Positions 10,571-21,540 of a stretch of 64,000 nt of DNA are shown one piece after another. Position 1 is the first letter of the stretch, and every line of letters begins with the position of its first letter. Below the pieces are notes generated by a model. That model did no database searches and was not told the DNA's origin. It saw nothing but the letters and a program-made list of their open reading frames with translations. The position numbers were made by a program, and so were the translations under genes. This DNA comes from Anolis sagrei. Taxonomy: Eukaryota; Chordata; Lepidosauria; Squamata; Anolidae. The stretch is taken from assembly GCF_037176765.1 (NCBI RefSeq), contig NC_090025.1, positions 17,471,545-17,535,544 on the forward strand, given 5' to 3'.

Positions 10571-10684
10571 AAATATAATAAACATGATTAATTAACAAAT
10601 TTATATCTCACCCTCTATCATGAATATCATGAATTAAAGTAAGTTAAAAATTCAACAATATAAGAAATCATTTAAATAGTTGTT
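10571..10684. other. Unassigned AT-rich spacer
   Basis: Between the Helitron-like end and the BovB element. Nothing recognised. Confidence 0.4.
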
Positions 10685-11990
10685 ATGTATGCCTTAAAAG
10701 GAAGACTCCAGCAATACATAGAGCGAGAGCTGCCAGATGTTCAAGCTGGGTATAGAAAAGGCAGAGGAACGAGAGACCAGATTGCCAATATCTGCTGGAT
10801 AATGGAGAAAGGCAGGGAGTTTCAGAAAAACATCTATTTCTGCTTCATTGACTACTCTAAAGCCTTTGACTGTGTGGATCATAATAAATTGTGGCAAGTT
10901 CTTGGTGGGATGGGCATACCAAGCCACCTTGTCTCTCTCCTGAGGAATCTGTACAAGACGGGTTCAAGATTGGGAAAGGAGTACAGCAAGGCTGCATACT
11001 CTCACCCAACCTTTTAAACTTGTATGCAGAACACATCATGCGATGTGCGGGGCTGGATGAATGCAAAGCTGGGGTGAAAATTGCTGGAAGAAACATTAAC
11101 AACCTCAGATATGCAGATGACACCACTCTGATGGCCGAAAGCGAGGAGGAGCTGAGGAGCCTTCTAATCAAGGTGAAAGAAGAAAGCGCAAAAGCCGGGT
11201 TGCAGCTAAACATAAAAAAACCCCCAAGATTATGGCAACAAGAATGATTGACAACTGGGAAATAGAGGGAGAAAATGTGGAGGCCATGACAGACTTTGTA
11301 TTTCTAGGTGCAAAGATTACTGCAGATGCAGACTGTGGCCAGGAAATCAGAAGACGCTTACTTCTTGGGAGGAGAGCAATGTCCAGTCTCGATAAAATAG
11401 TAAAGAGTAGAGACATCACAGTGGCAACAAAGATCCATTGCCTAGTCAAAGCCATGGTATTCTCTGTAGTAACCTACGGATGTGAGAGCTGGACCTTAGG
11501 GAAGGCTGAGCGAAGGAAGATTGATGCTTTTGAGCTGTGGTGTTGGAGGAAAGTTCTGAGAGTGCCTTGGACTGCGAGAAGATCCAACCAGTCCATCCTC
11601 CAGGAAATAAAGCCCGACTGCTCATTGGAGGGAAGGATACTAGAGACAAAGTTGAAGTACTTTGGCCACATCATGAGGAGACAGGAAAGCCTAGGAAGGC
11701 TCAGATAAGACAATGATGCTGGGGAAAGTGGAAGGCAAAAGGAAGAGGGGCCGACCAAGGGCAAGATGGATGGATGGCATCCTTGAAGTGACTGGACTGA
11801 CCTTGAAGGAGCTGGGGGTGGTGACGGCCGACAGGGAGCTCTGGCGTGGGCTGGTCCATGAAGTCTTTGGAGCGATTTATAGGATACTCCACTTAGGCAG
11901 AAAAAATGAAATGCAAAGATACAGAATGGGGGACGATGCCTGGCACGACAACAAAGAGTCGGAGACAACTGAATGAATGAACAACAATGC
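10685..11990 (+). mobile_element. BovB (RTE-clade) LINE, 3' half, frameshifted
   Basis: The frames encode BovB reverse transcriptase in order: QAGYRKGRGTRDQIANICW, FIDYSKAFDCVDHNKLW, GVQQGCILSPNLLNLY, LRYADDTTLMAES (YADD box), then the C-terminal CESWTLGKAERRKIDAFELW and LETKLKYFGHIMRRQ. The frame changes near 10.97 kb and again near 11.21 kb, where a run of A and C interrupts it. No endonuclease is present, so it is 5'-truncated and dead. The 3' end (AGTCGGAGACAACTGAATGA) is split by a CR1 piece at 11878-11951. BovB is known for horizontal transfer between squamates and other animals. Confidence 0.93.
11878..11951 (+). mobile_element. CR1 scrap embedded in the BovB 3' end
   Basis: About 71 bases (GATACTCCACTTAGGCAG ... 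TGGCACGACAACA) match 12664-12734 of the CR1 copy downstream with a single mismatch. They share variants (CTTAGGC, GACGATGCCTGGCACG) that the CR1 copies at 6.6 and 37.0 kb lack. Confidence 0.8.
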
Positions 11991-12360
11991 CTTAAAAATA
12001 CAGGATTTACAAAGACATACAATATGATCTCCATATCCACAGGGCTGATATATGTGCTTTCCTTCATCCTCATCAGAAAAAAAATATGTCACCCATAGGC
12101 ATTTTCGAGATCTTCCTAGTCTATCTATGGTATCTATGGCATCTTTCTATGCTCTTTCATTTGAATACTTTCATCCAGGATCATATAGTCCCCTGGATTT
12201 GGAGTTCATGCCATAGAGACAATATGAGCATTGCATTGTAATTTTTCAGTACTTTCTCCAGTCATCTTCTTGAAGATTCAGATTTTTGTTGTAAGCTGCT
12301 TTCAGTCCCAAACATGAAAATGTAGAATATAATGAGAACAATAACAACCAACAAACCTTT
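11991..12360. other. 3' flank of PLAC8 gene 1
   Basis: Likely contains the 3' UTR of the minus-strand gene ending at 12361. I find no clear AATAAA or ATTAAA on the minus strand here, so the poly(A) site is unresolved. Confidence 0.35.
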
Positions 12361-12465
12361 CTAGAAAATCCCCATATCCCGTCTTTTGTTGATGTCTCTC
12401 TTCAGCTGGCAAAGCGAACAGTGCGGGCAACACCAGGTAACACAGAAGTCTCCCAAGAGAGATCC
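12361..12465 (-). CDS. PLAC8: PLAC8 gene 1, coding exon 3
   Basis: 105 nt. A CAG acceptor precedes GGATCT at 12465. It encodes 34 residues with [18 protein letters not shown] and ends GIF-TAG at 12363-12361. It is 19/34 identical to the last exon of gene 2. Confidence 0.93.
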   Translation of the reverse strand, partial: GSLLGDFCVTWCCPHCSLCQLKRDINKRRDMGIF

Positions 12466-15400
12466 CTGTCGAACAAGAAAACAAATGTTGCAAATCTTTT
12501 AAAAAATGTCATGGAGAACAAAGGCAAACTGTTGAGAAGATAGATGCTAACTTGTATAATAACACTATGTAACAAAATTTGATTTTTTTTTCTGTTCCTG
12601 GTTTGAAAGATTAGAGAGATTGGCCAAAACAAACAAAACAAAGTTCATCAGGAACAAATGCAAGATACTCCACTTAGGCAGAAAAAACGAAATGCAAAGA
12701 TACAGAATGGGGGACGATGCCTGGCACGACAACAGTATGTGTGAAAAAGACCTTGGAATCCTCTTGGACAACAAGATAAACATGAGCCAGCAATGGGATT
12801 TTGGCCTTGTTTGTCAAACTACAGGAAAGGTGTTTCCACCTGAATATTAGGAAGAACTTCCTAACTGTGTGAGTTGTTCAGCCATGGAACTCTCTGCCCC
12901 AGAGTGTGGTAGAGGCTCCTTCCTTGGAGGCTTGTAAACAGAGGTTGGATGGCCATCTGTCGGGGGTCTTTGAATGCGATTTTCCCGCTTCTTGGCAGGG
13001 GGTTGGACTGGATGGCCCATGAGGTCTCTTCCATCTCTATGATTCTAGGAAAGTGTTATTTCCTGTTTAATTGTGTGGTACTTATTTTGAAAGTTGTTAA
13101 TACTCCAGAAACTTATTTTTTTGTGGCTGCCACAAACTAGGTTGAATTGGTTGAGACTCTAGGAGATATTCATTGAAAGACTAGCAAAATGTGCTGCAGG
13201 ATGTTTTGCAAAGGTTTTATAAACTTTCCCCATGTTTGTATGATAAAACCAATTAGGAAACTCCATTTATAATCCAGGAACATAGTGTAATTTGTTTGAA
13301 AGGACTAGAGCTTGGAAACTTTTGCTTTTTTATTTTTACAAAATCGAATTACAGCTTCTAGAATTCCCCAGTTGACTCAAGGAAATGGGCCAATTTAGCT
13401 GAATTACAACACAACCTTGTGCCATTGAATGGGGAAATGGCACAAGGATCTGTTGCAAAACAGTTATCTTCCTTTTGAAGGTCTTGGACTACAATCTTTT
13501 TCATTTCTAATCAAGTTCTGAATGTTGGGAGTTGGAGGCCAAAACAGCTAAAGGATACCTAATCAGGGATGGCTATATAACCCTTTTGTTTGGGTTAGCA
13601 TTAACTTTATAAATCAAACCTTTTCTTTAAAAACTATGAGGTTTATTAGTTTGGGATGTATCTTCCAGTCATTTCCAATTTATGATGTCCAGAAGGTGAA
13701 GCTGTCATAGTTTTTTGGGAGGCCAGATTTGTTCAATGGGGATTGTCTCCCTCTGAGGCTGAGAGGATATGACTTGCCCAAGTGGGCTTCCCTAACCAAG
13801 TTAGGATATTAACCCTAATTCCCTGGCCCAACATTCAAATAACTACACTATATAACTAGTGGAAATGCTTAATCCGCTGGAGTTCAGGACATGTAATATT
13901 TAGTGTGTAGCAACCATTTTCTAAGCCTCTGTTTGCATATTGCTTTTTTTTTTTTTTAAACCAGGGACCACTTTCTAATATTAGTACCAAAAGGGTTACA
14001 TATCAGGTTTTGGTCAACTTAAGATTCGGTTTGGTTATTTGGGGTGCTGATCCAGAAAATTGCATTGGATAGACCACATCAGCTCTAGTTTCTGGTACAG
14101 AATACATGCCATCTAGTAGACACCATCTGCTCGACCATAGAAAGCCATATTTAATAATCTAGAGCTGATGTAGTAGTAATAGTAATCTTTTGTGGGTAGT
14201 CAGCCCCTCTCTTCCCGGTATCCCCGTTGCCTCAGCACTATAAGAGGCTTTTGCGAGACCATTAGCTCTTGTTGCCGCCTGGTTTTGTGGCAACGATGTA
14301 GAAATAGTGAGGTTGCGGACCATATTTTCGTTCTTGCGGACCACTGGTGGTCCACAGACCACAGGTTGGGGACCACTGCTTCAACTTATTTTACTATTAG
14401 ATACATATTGGATTGTACTGTTTCCTCTATTCAGTCATACACAATTCCAGAAATGTGGCCAGGATACAGGAACAAGTAAATAACCCTCCAATATAGATTT
14501 GGGGGTAAGTGTGTCAAATAATTGCCACAAAGAAATAAGGTTTGATTCAATATTGTTCTTATGGTCTAGATTCTGCACCAAGGAAAACTGAATTTTGCGA
14601 CCTATAGAAATTATGACAATTAGGACCTTTTGCAGAATTTATTTTATCTCATTGACTGGGAAAGCCACGGAGATCATTGTGCAGAACAATTCAAGACCAG
14701 TTCACGTTGGTCTAATTCATTGGTTCTCAACCCGGGGTCCCCAGATGTTTTTGGCCTACAACTCCCAGAAATCCCAACCAGTTTACCAGATTTCTGGGAG
14801 TTGAAGGCCAAAAACATCTGGGGACCCACAGGTTGAGAACCACTAGTCTAATTGGTTCTTGATGGCGCATTTCCTTTATGAGAACATGATGCTTACTCTA
14901 TTGGGCTTTTTCTAATACAGTATGACCTGCAGCTTCACTTACTAACATCAAAAATAAACAATAAATAAATAAATAAAGTGGGTTGTGTGAGTTTTCCAGG
15001 CTATATGGCCATGTTCCAGAAGCATTCTCTCCTGGTGTTTCACCCACATCTATGTCAGGCATCCTCAGAGATTGAGGGATCTGTTGGAAACTAGGCAAGT
15101 AAAATTTATATATCTGTGGAATGTCCAGGGTGGGAGAAAGAACTCTTGTCTGCTTGAGGCAAGTGGGGATGTTGCAATTGGCCACCTTGATTAGCATTGA
15201 ATGACCTTGCAGCTTCAAAGCTTGGCTGTTTCCTGCCTGGGGAAATCCTTTGTTGGGAGGTGTTAGCTAGCCCTGACTGTTCCCTCTATATATATTTATA
15301 GAACCCCCAGTGCAATTCTATGTTATGTTTCTACAAGAAGTTGACCATAGATCATGTTGGAGGTCCTAGAAATGCTATAAAGGTGTTCTCTCTAGACTTT

Positions 15401-18400
15401 TTAAGGTCTTGCAACCTGAGCCTATGGCATACTTCCACCAGAAATTGTTCGTTTAAGTAGGTTTCACTGTTATCCATGGTTTTGTTTTTCCATGGTAAGT
15501 CCAGGAATGTATCCCCCGAGGATATATAGTTGAACTGTGTTGTGTATCACATAGATTTGCAGACAGTTTCCGTACCGACTTGCAATCTTAATAGAAGAGG
15601 AACCATTTCAGTTCCATGAGTTCTATGACAGGTGAGCATATGAAGTACTACTTTTGTGCATGTACTAAATTGACAACAGAAAAAGTAAAAGGTTTACTTA
15701 CGGGGATCCCGTATTTTGTCCGGTAGACAGACCTCATGGCCATGGTTATACCACACAGGCAACATTCATCCATATCTGAAGCAACTTGGCAACCCAAGCA
15801 TAACGGGAAAAATGTTCCGCAGAGGCCTAGAGAGAAAGGAGAGCATGAAAAGTCTCTGGAGGATATCACTAAGGAGAGCCTAGAACTAATATAACAAGTA
15901 GGAACGTAATATTTTAAAAAATTGCAATCTAGTCAAGGATTTTGTTCCCAGATAGCTATGAGAAGCTCATAAGCAGGAGATGTTTATCATAGCATCCTCC
16001 TGCTTGCATTTCCCGAAGGCATTATACTCTCTGAAGCTGGAAGCAATGGTAGCTGGTGACTTTCATGTTAGTAGGGGTGTAAATCTATCTCAGGTGTGAT
16101 TGCAGACTATATAATCCCTATTTTAATATCAGCTCTTTGCAGGAGAGGGGAATATAGTCACCATAGCTCAAGGCTTGGCCCCTTCTCTTCAGTCCTGAAG
16201 GTGAGGAAGAGAAATCCTCTCAAGTGAGGGCACTGCTTTGCAAAATGTGTTCTTACATGTTTTCCTCATTTATAAGACTTGGCATCTGTTGTCTTTAAAT
16301 TTTAGTTGCATGCTCTGTGCAGCCTTTGTGGATGCTTAATGTATCACACTTATGCCACCATCAGTGTCTTGTTCTCCTAGCACCATCTTTGGAATATCAA
16401 CAGAGCACATATCTGTACCTTCTAAGTGTCCTAATTTGCCAGAGACAATCCTGATTAATCCTCCAACGCTTCATTTTTTAAAACTGATTTTAAGATGTCC
16501 CAGTTTATCTCTCTATCTCCCATTTTATCCCTTTGATCTCATCTTTCATACATCAGTACATGTGAAAAATATCTTGAGTCCTCCTGGGGAACAAGGTAAA
16601 CATGAGTCAACAATGCCATGCAGCGGCAAAGAAAAAAGCCAATGGGATTTTGGCCTGCATAAATAGGAGTATGGTGTCTAGATCCAGGGAAGTCATGCTA
16701 TCGCCCTATTCCGCCTTGGTCAGACCACACCTGGAATACTGTGTCCAATTCTGAGCATTGCAATTGAAAGATGTTGACAAGCTGGAATATGTCCAGAAGA
16801 GGGCGACTACAATGATCAAGGTTCTGGAGAACAAGCCCTATGAGGAGTGGCTTAAAGAGCTGAGCATGTTTCACCTGCAGAAGAGAAGGCTGAGAGAAGA
16901 CATGAGGGCCATGTATAAAGCCTCCTTCTTTGGAGGCTTTTAAGCAGAGGCTGGATGGCCATCTGTCAGAGGTGCTTTGAATGCAATTGTCATGCTTCTT
17001 GGCAGGGGGTTGGACTGGATGGCCCACGAGGTCTCTTCCAACTCAAGGATTCTATTAATTGCTGAAAACTCAGAAGTGCAAATGTTGCACCCCATTCACT
17101 TTCATAACCATATCTGAACTCAGCTTCAAGTGATGAAGTAAGCCTGACCCCCCTATATTCATTCAATTACTACTAAAGAGATGTGATGATCCCATTCTGT
17201 TTCTTTCGATGCTGCACTCCAAGTATCTTAAGCTATATGAAGTGAGGGATCAGCAGTCTTTTCCCCAAATATGTCTGGGACCATATCTGTGACCAGTCTG
17301 AAAATTGGACAGGGCCCTTGTACCTTTAATGGTTGTATAGAAGAGGGAATGTCAACAAGTGTTGCTCTGTTACTTTGTTTTATGCCCTCTTTTATACCAA
17401 CCACTACTCTAATTACAGGCAACCACATTTGCAAGTTTAATTTTGCAGTTTTGTGTATGCACTGATTTGATCAGTATGCTTTCTCTATTTATTTATTTAT
17501 ATATATATTTATTTACAGTATTTATATTCTGTCCTTCTCACACCGAAGGAGACTCAGAGCAGATCACAGAGCACATATACGGCAAACATTCAATGCTGTT
17601 ATACACCAACAAGAAAGACAACTGTACATAGATAAAGATATACAGGCTTTTCCATTTTCGGCGTCTTGGAGGCTGTGCTTGGTTCTGGCCACAGGGGGGT
17701 GCTGTCACTCCATCCTCTCTGCTAAAGAGCTTTGTTCATAACTCCCTCGAATCGCTGGCATTTTTCTGGCATTTCCTTATGGGTGCCTGAATACCTTCCT
17801 GCTTTAAAGTGGTATCTATCTACTCACATTTTTCAAACTGCTAGGTAAACAGAAGCTGACCCGGACTTCGAACTGCCAACCTTTCGATTAGCAAAAATTG
17901 CTGCAGCTGGTGGCTAACCTGCTGTACTAAAGCCCGACCCTGCTGTGCTAAAAGTCTCTAGATCCTCTAGCGTAACTCTGTGGTCTGCTTTGGCTGAAAG
18001 ATGACCAATCATACAAGTGAGAATACTTCCCTAGGCATTTCGTATGTTCTCCAGCGTGACTCTGTGGTCAACATCTAGTGAAAACTGGTCACAGAGTCTT
18101 GCTGCAGGGCCTACACATTTCTAGAGAGGCTTTCACTTAGGTAAAATGAATATCAGGGTTGTTTATTTTTGGTTTTCCCAGTTTCATGGGACCATTCACC
18201 CCTAACTCCAGCAAATGTGGATGGCAATCTATAGTGTCCCTTGAACTTGGTATCCATCTCAGTGCCATTGGCTTTCCTTGGCAAGTTTCTTGGAAATAAC
18301 CAAGTAATAATATCCAATGGGAACAAGTTTAGTATCAGGCTCAGTAATTTGCAGACCTACACATCAGATACCCTGAGACACATTGTTCTACACAACTTTA

Positions 18401-20686
18401 AAGGAACAGGAGTCCTTTCCAGTTTTCACTTTGGGAACCCTATTTGTGACCATTGGGTTACAATTGTATATTTTGTTATTGGGAAGTCGCTAGTAATTTA
18501 TTGGCTCCAGAACAAGCATCAATCTAAGGACAATCATTTTGAGGAGCCCTGATCTAGCCAAAAGGTTCACCCTCTACTTCTGATATTCCATTTATTTATT
18601 TATTTATTTATTTACTACGCTTCTATACGGTTCTGGCCCAGCCTACCTATCCAAACGCATCCCTTCCTACGAACCCTCCAGGAAGTTAAGATCATCTGAG
18701 AAGGCCCTGCTCTCGATCCCGTCTGCTTCGCAAGCACGCTTGGCAGGGACGAGAGACAGGGCCTTCTCTGTGGTGGCCCCTCGGCTGTGGAACTCCCTGC
18801 CTAGGGATATTAGATCAGCCCCCTCCCTCCTGACCTTTCGTAAGAGAGTGAAAACATGGAGCAGGCATTCGGAACCCCGGAATAGTCAAGCTTGAGATGG
18901 AGAATGACCCAGGAATGGCCAAGACGACGAAATGGATGAGGATTGGAATGAGAGGATATAGCTCTTTTTAAATTGTTATTGCAATGTCTTTTTGTCTAAA
19001 TGCACTTAATTGTTTTTGCTTTTGTATTGTATTGATGGCATCAAATTGTGCCGATATGTAGACCGCCCTGAGTCGCCTGCGGGTTGATATGGGCGGGATA
19101 TAAATAATGTAAATAAATAAATAAATAAATAAATATACTGCCATTCTCAGCCCGAGGGCAACTCATGGCGGTTTACAAAACAGCACAATTCGATGCCCAC
19201 AACAGTACAAAAATAATTTAAACATTAAAAACATTTAACACAGGTAAAAATTCATTACAATTAACATCAGTAACACAATAAAAACCATAAGTCCTCCGCA
19301 TTTCATTCTCAGTCATTATCCAGTCATGTTGTCCAACCGTTCCGAGATCAGAGTTTAATAGCTACACAACGTTTGGGAAGGCCTGCTCATATAGCCAGGT
19401 TTTAACTTTTTTGCGAAACGTTAAGAGGGTAGGGGCTGATCTAATGTCCCTGGGGAGGGCATTCCACAACCGAGGGGCCACTGCTGAGAAGGCCTATCCC
19501 TCGTCCCTGCCAATCGAGTCTGTGAAGATGGCATCTTAAATTCCTAGAGGGTTTGTAAGGAGAGAAACGTTCGGACAGGTAAGCAGGGCCAGAACTGTTT
19601 AGGGCTTTATAGGCTAAAGCCAGCACTTTGAATTGTGCTCGGTAGCAAATTGGTAGCCAGTGGAGCTGGCGCAATAGAGTTGTATGCTCCCTGGGCGCCA
19701 CTCCTGTTAGCAACCTGGCTGCCGCCCGTTGGACCATTTGGAGTTTCCATGACATGGCTTACTACGTTTGTGTCCATACACAGAAGTAATCAAAGCAGGG
19801 TGGATTTCCCTTCATTCTCCCCAAAACCATTAGAATGAAAATAGGGGTTGAGACATTGCCATTTGGCTGACATAGAAGAAAGGTTCATTGTATGACATGA
19901 TAACAGTATTTGGTTGGACCTTAAGTTCACACACATCTAAGCATAATGCAAATAAATTAAATATGGATCAGACTTAATCTGACATCTTCTGGATGTATTG
20001 AACTACAACTCTCAGAATCCTTCAACAACCAATGCACTTTGTCGGTTATTGAAAGCTGTAGTCCAGCACATCTAAAAGATCCAGGCTGGAAAAAGTTGGT
20101 ATAGACAGCAGTGATCATAAATTAATCCAGATATTGGAAATATTTGGGGATTTTTTTGGACCGGCAGTCCCAGGATTCCTTGTAACTTGGCTATGCTGTC
20201 TGGGGAATCCTGGAGCTGTAGTCTTAAATAGTGGTTTATTCTGCGTGCTCAGATGTTGCCCTTCCCTCATTGTGTACGTAGTAGGAGCAAACATGCTGTA
20301 GTTGAACGAGAACTGGTGATTTATAGGGTCAATTTAGGACTGATCTTAGTTCATAAAACATGTTTAAAATAACACCCAGTTGCCAAGAGTACATATTGAT
20401 TCTAGCACTCCTAACCCAAAACGTCCTACCCTTAGTCAACATCCATCTATGCATTTACAAACAGGAATTACTTCCTTCATAAAATGTTTCTGGGTAGAAG
20501 AAGGGTATTTGAGGCAACAAGTCTCAACAAGGCCATAGTGGGCAGCTCTGCAGATTAGTATTTACACCGCAAATACTCACATACACCACAGTCGCTAAAG
20601 CAGTCAAGTAGGTCGGTCTGCCATTGGGGGCTTTGTTGTTGGACAACCACAACCTGAGGTTGACTCATGATCACTGGATTGCTCAT
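12361..20686 (-). CDS. PLAC8: PLAC8-family protein, gene 1 (three coding exons)
   Basis: Coding exons on the minus strand are 20686-20581, 15826-15702 and 12465-12361; 106+125+105 nt give 111 residues and a stop. Residues 22-36 ([15 protein letters not shown]) open the PLAC8 domain. The middle exon gives [22 protein letters not shown] and [13 protein letters not shown]; the last gives [25 protein letters not shown] and MGIF-stop. Mammalian PLAC8 (onzin) is 115 residues with the same blocks; members are small cysteine-rich proteins linked to differentiation, autophagy and innate immunity. Splice sites are GT-AG, the first junction splits a Cys codon (T|GC) and the second lies between codons. 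The first ATG is used, one base after a CTGCAG acceptor, so a 5' noncoding exon is expected upstream. One domain cysteine of mammalian PLAC8 (LCGTFC) is Phe here. A similar gene lies upstream in tandem. Confidence 0.93.
12555..13294 (+). repeat. Inverted-ended repeat X, copy 1, split by CR1
   Basis: The left part (ACACTATGTAACAAAATTTG, CTGTTCCTGG) and the part after 13051 (TGTTTAATTGTGTGGTACTT, GTGGCTGCCACAAACTAGGT, ATAATCCAGGAACATAGTGT) together are the reverse complement of 27520-27845. The ends are inverted (ACACTATGT / ACATAGTGT). It is about 300 bp without the CR1 copy and looks like a non-autonomous DNA transposon of unknown superfamily. Confidence 0.7.
12609..13050 (+). mobile_element. 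CR1 LINE, internally deleted
   Basis: It starts in ORF2 (TTAGAGAGATTGGCCAAAAC), keeps about 190 bases up to ATGAGCCAGCAATGGGATTTT, then jumps to the extreme 3' part (CAACTCTCTGCCCC-like block, TTGGACTGGATGGCCCATGA, ATTCTAG). It lies in repeat X, with GAAAG on both sides as a possible target duplication. It sits in the 3.2-kb second intron of PLAC8 gene 1. Confidence 0.9.
13295..13640. other. Intronic sequence, nothing recognised
   Basis: Inside intron 2 of PLAC8 gene 1. A faint MITE trace (GTTGGGAGTTGGAGGCCAAAA) is near 13525. Confidence 0.4.
13640..13862 (-). repeat. MIR-like tRNA-derived SINE
   Basis: Read on the plus strand: CCAGTCATTTCCAATTTATG, TTTGTTCAATGGGGATTGTC, CTCTGAGGCTGAGAGGATAT, GACTTGCCCAAG and CCCAACATTCAAATAACTAC. 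This is the reverse complement of the SINE at 45.27 kb. Confidence 0.6.
13936..14382 (-). mobile_element. hAT-like MITE
   Basis: Shares TTTTGGTCAACTTAAGATTCGG, GCATTGGATAGACCACATCAGC and CAGAATACATGCCATCTAG with the reverse complement of 24097-24445. The right end is GGTTGGGGACCACTG, a hAT-type CACTG terminus. The left end is lost in a T run. Confidence 0.6.
14718..14845. mobile_element. Palindromic hAT-like MITE, 128 bp
   Basis: The two arms are near-perfect inverted repeats (GGTCCCCAGATGTTTTTGGC / GCCAAAAACATCTGGGGACC). An exact 8-bp duplication GTCTAATT flanks it at 14710-14717 and 14846-14853, as for hAT elements. Confidence 0.9.
14977..15285 (+). mobile_element. Inverted-ended (probably Penelope-like) element, left part
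   Basis: Contains the terminal block (GGCTATATGGCCATGTTCC, AGAAGCATTCTCTCCTGG), GGGATCTGTTGGAAACTAGG, AAGAACTCTTGTCTGCTTG and GGAAATCCTTTGTTGGGAGG. The right terminal block is missing. Confidence 0.65.
15286..15701. other. Intronic sequence, nothing recognised
   Basis: Intron 2 of PLAC8 gene 1 next to exon 2. Confidence 0.4.
15702..15826 (-). CDS. PLAC8: PLAC8 gene 1, coding exon 2
   Basis: 125 nt, the same length as exon 2 of gene 2. The acceptor is CTCTAG at 15832-15827 after a C/T-rich tract; the donor is GTAAGT at 15701-15696. It encodes the core of the domain: [17 protein letters not shown] and YRTKYGIP. Confidence 0.94.
15827..16558. other. Intronic sequence, nothing recognised
   Basis: Intron 1 of PLAC8 gene 1. 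Short open frames only, no motif. Confidence 0.4.
16559..17056 (+). mobile_element. CR1 LINE, internally deleted 3' fragment
   Basis: Encodes [17 protein letters not shown]-like and [20 protein letters not shown], then jumps from the MRAMYK block to the last 3' block (GGAGGCTTTTAAGCAGAGG, TTGGACTGGATGGCCCACGA). Plus orientation in intron 1 of PLAC8 gene 1. Confidence 0.9.
17057..17480. other. Intronic sequence, nothing recognised
   Basis: Intron 1 of PLAC8 gene 1. Confidence 0.4.
17481..17945 (-). repeat. Composite SINE, Sauria-type head with LINE-like tail
   Basis: On the plus strand it starts with the tail (ATTTACAGTATTTATATTCT, GAAGGAGACTCAGAGCAGAT), passes GGCGTCTTGGAGGCTGTGC and ends in the tRNA-like head (GGACTTCGAACTGCCAACC). 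GGCCACAGGGGGGTGCTGT in its body resembles a CTCF core. Confidence 0.7.
17946..18575. other. Intronic sequence, nothing recognised
   Basis: Intron 1 of PLAC8 gene 1; unresolved old repeat DNA. Confidence 0.35.
18616..19130 (+). mobile_element. L2-like LINE 3' end
   Basis: GGGACGAGAGACAGGGCC and CGGCTGTGGAACTCCCTGCC encode [20 protein letters not shown]. The 3' end is CCGCCCTGAGTCGCC, GGGCGGGATATAAATAATG and (AAATA)n. It sits in the TTTA run of a second, opposite L2 copy. Confidence 0.85.
19131..19790 (-). mobile_element. L2-like LINE, opposite orientation
   Basis: The minus frame encodes [40 protein letters not shown] and [19 protein letters not shown], the L2 C-terminal block. The tail lies at the left (CTGCCATTCTCAGCCCGAGG) and continues in the TTTA run near 18595, so the plus-strand copy appears inserted in its tail. 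Confidence 0.85.
19791..20580. other. Intronic sequence with MITE traces
   Basis: Near 19980-20095 and 20150-20230, paired GAACTACAACTCTCAGAATCC- and GGCAGTCCCAGGATTCC-like arms suggest old MITEs. No gene. Confidence 0.4.
20581..20686 (-). CDS. PLAC8: PLAC8 gene 1, coding exon 1
   Basis: The start ATG is at 20686-20684, one base after a CTGCAG acceptor; a second in-frame ATG is at 20668. It encodes a short variable tail with QVVVVQQQ, as in mammalian PLAC8 (VVVV), then [14 protein letters not shown]. The donor GTGAGT is at 20580-20575. Confidence 0.9.
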
Positions 20687-21305
20687 TCTGCAGGCTGTAG
20701 TTTCAGAAGGAGAGAAATATGTGAGTGTTAAAGGCCTGTTGTACAAACCAAGAGGAAGTAGCAACTGAAAATTATGACAATAATAATATGTTATGTATAC
20801 TATGACCCACGTATCTGTGAACTCAATTTCCACAGTTTCATCATGTCTGTATTGTAGGCTTCCAACACAAGTACAGCCAAAATATTGGGTTCACTCTTAT
20901 CTATGGTTTTGAAGATCCATGGAGGAGTCTTCAAACATATCATAAGTGGATACAAGATCATACTGTACTACAGGTCCATTTAGAGAAGGAATGTGAAGCA
21001 CCAGATATTTGCAGAATCAAATTTTAGAAGTATTTCCTCATAATGTTTCTAATCAATGGCTTCCTTTAGACTGGGGTAGACAAAGTGTAGCCAATGGACC
21101 CCACATGAAGCCCCCAGGAGCTTTGGGTATGGGGCCTCTCCACTTCAACTTTTTGTTTGTTTGTTGCTTCCAGACGCTTCATAGAGTTGTGGTTTTTCTG
21201 TAATCCCAGTCTTCACAGCTTGAACCCAGAAGCACTGGTTGATCATTTCCTGTCTGGACTTTTTGGTGAATGGGAGAAGACGGTTTGTGGCCTACAACAC
21301 ATTCA
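20687..21305. other. Upstream of PLAC8 gene 1 ATG
   Basis: No core promoter seen right at the ATG exon, in keeping with an upstream noncoding exon. A weak MITE trace lies near 21075-21150. Confidence 0.35.
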
Positions 21306-21540
21306 CTATTGCTAGATTGATGTTGTGTGCCTTCAAGCCGTTTCCAATGAATGGTGGCCTAAGCCAAACCTATCCCAGGGTTTTCTTGCCAATATTTGTT
21401 CATCTCAAGATGAGAAGATTGTGACTTGACCAAGGTCACCCTATGACCATGGCTGAGCAGGAATTCAGACTCTGGTTTCTAGAATCATAGTTCAACCCTC
21501 AAACCACAACACTACACTGCTCTCCTGCTACATATTAATA
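21306..21540 (-). repeat. MIR-like tRNA-derived SINE
   Basis: Plus-strand reading: TGTTGTGTGCCTTCAAGCCG, GGGTTTTCTTGCCAATATTTG, GACTTGACCAAGGTCACCC and CAAACCACAACACTACACTG. This is the clearest copy of the family in the window. Confidence 0.7.

Noticed and set aside
20555-20580. Extension of PLAC8 exon 1 frame beyond the donor
   Set aside because: The frame continues a few codons into the intron, but the GTGAGT donor and the fit to exon 2 show where the exon ends.
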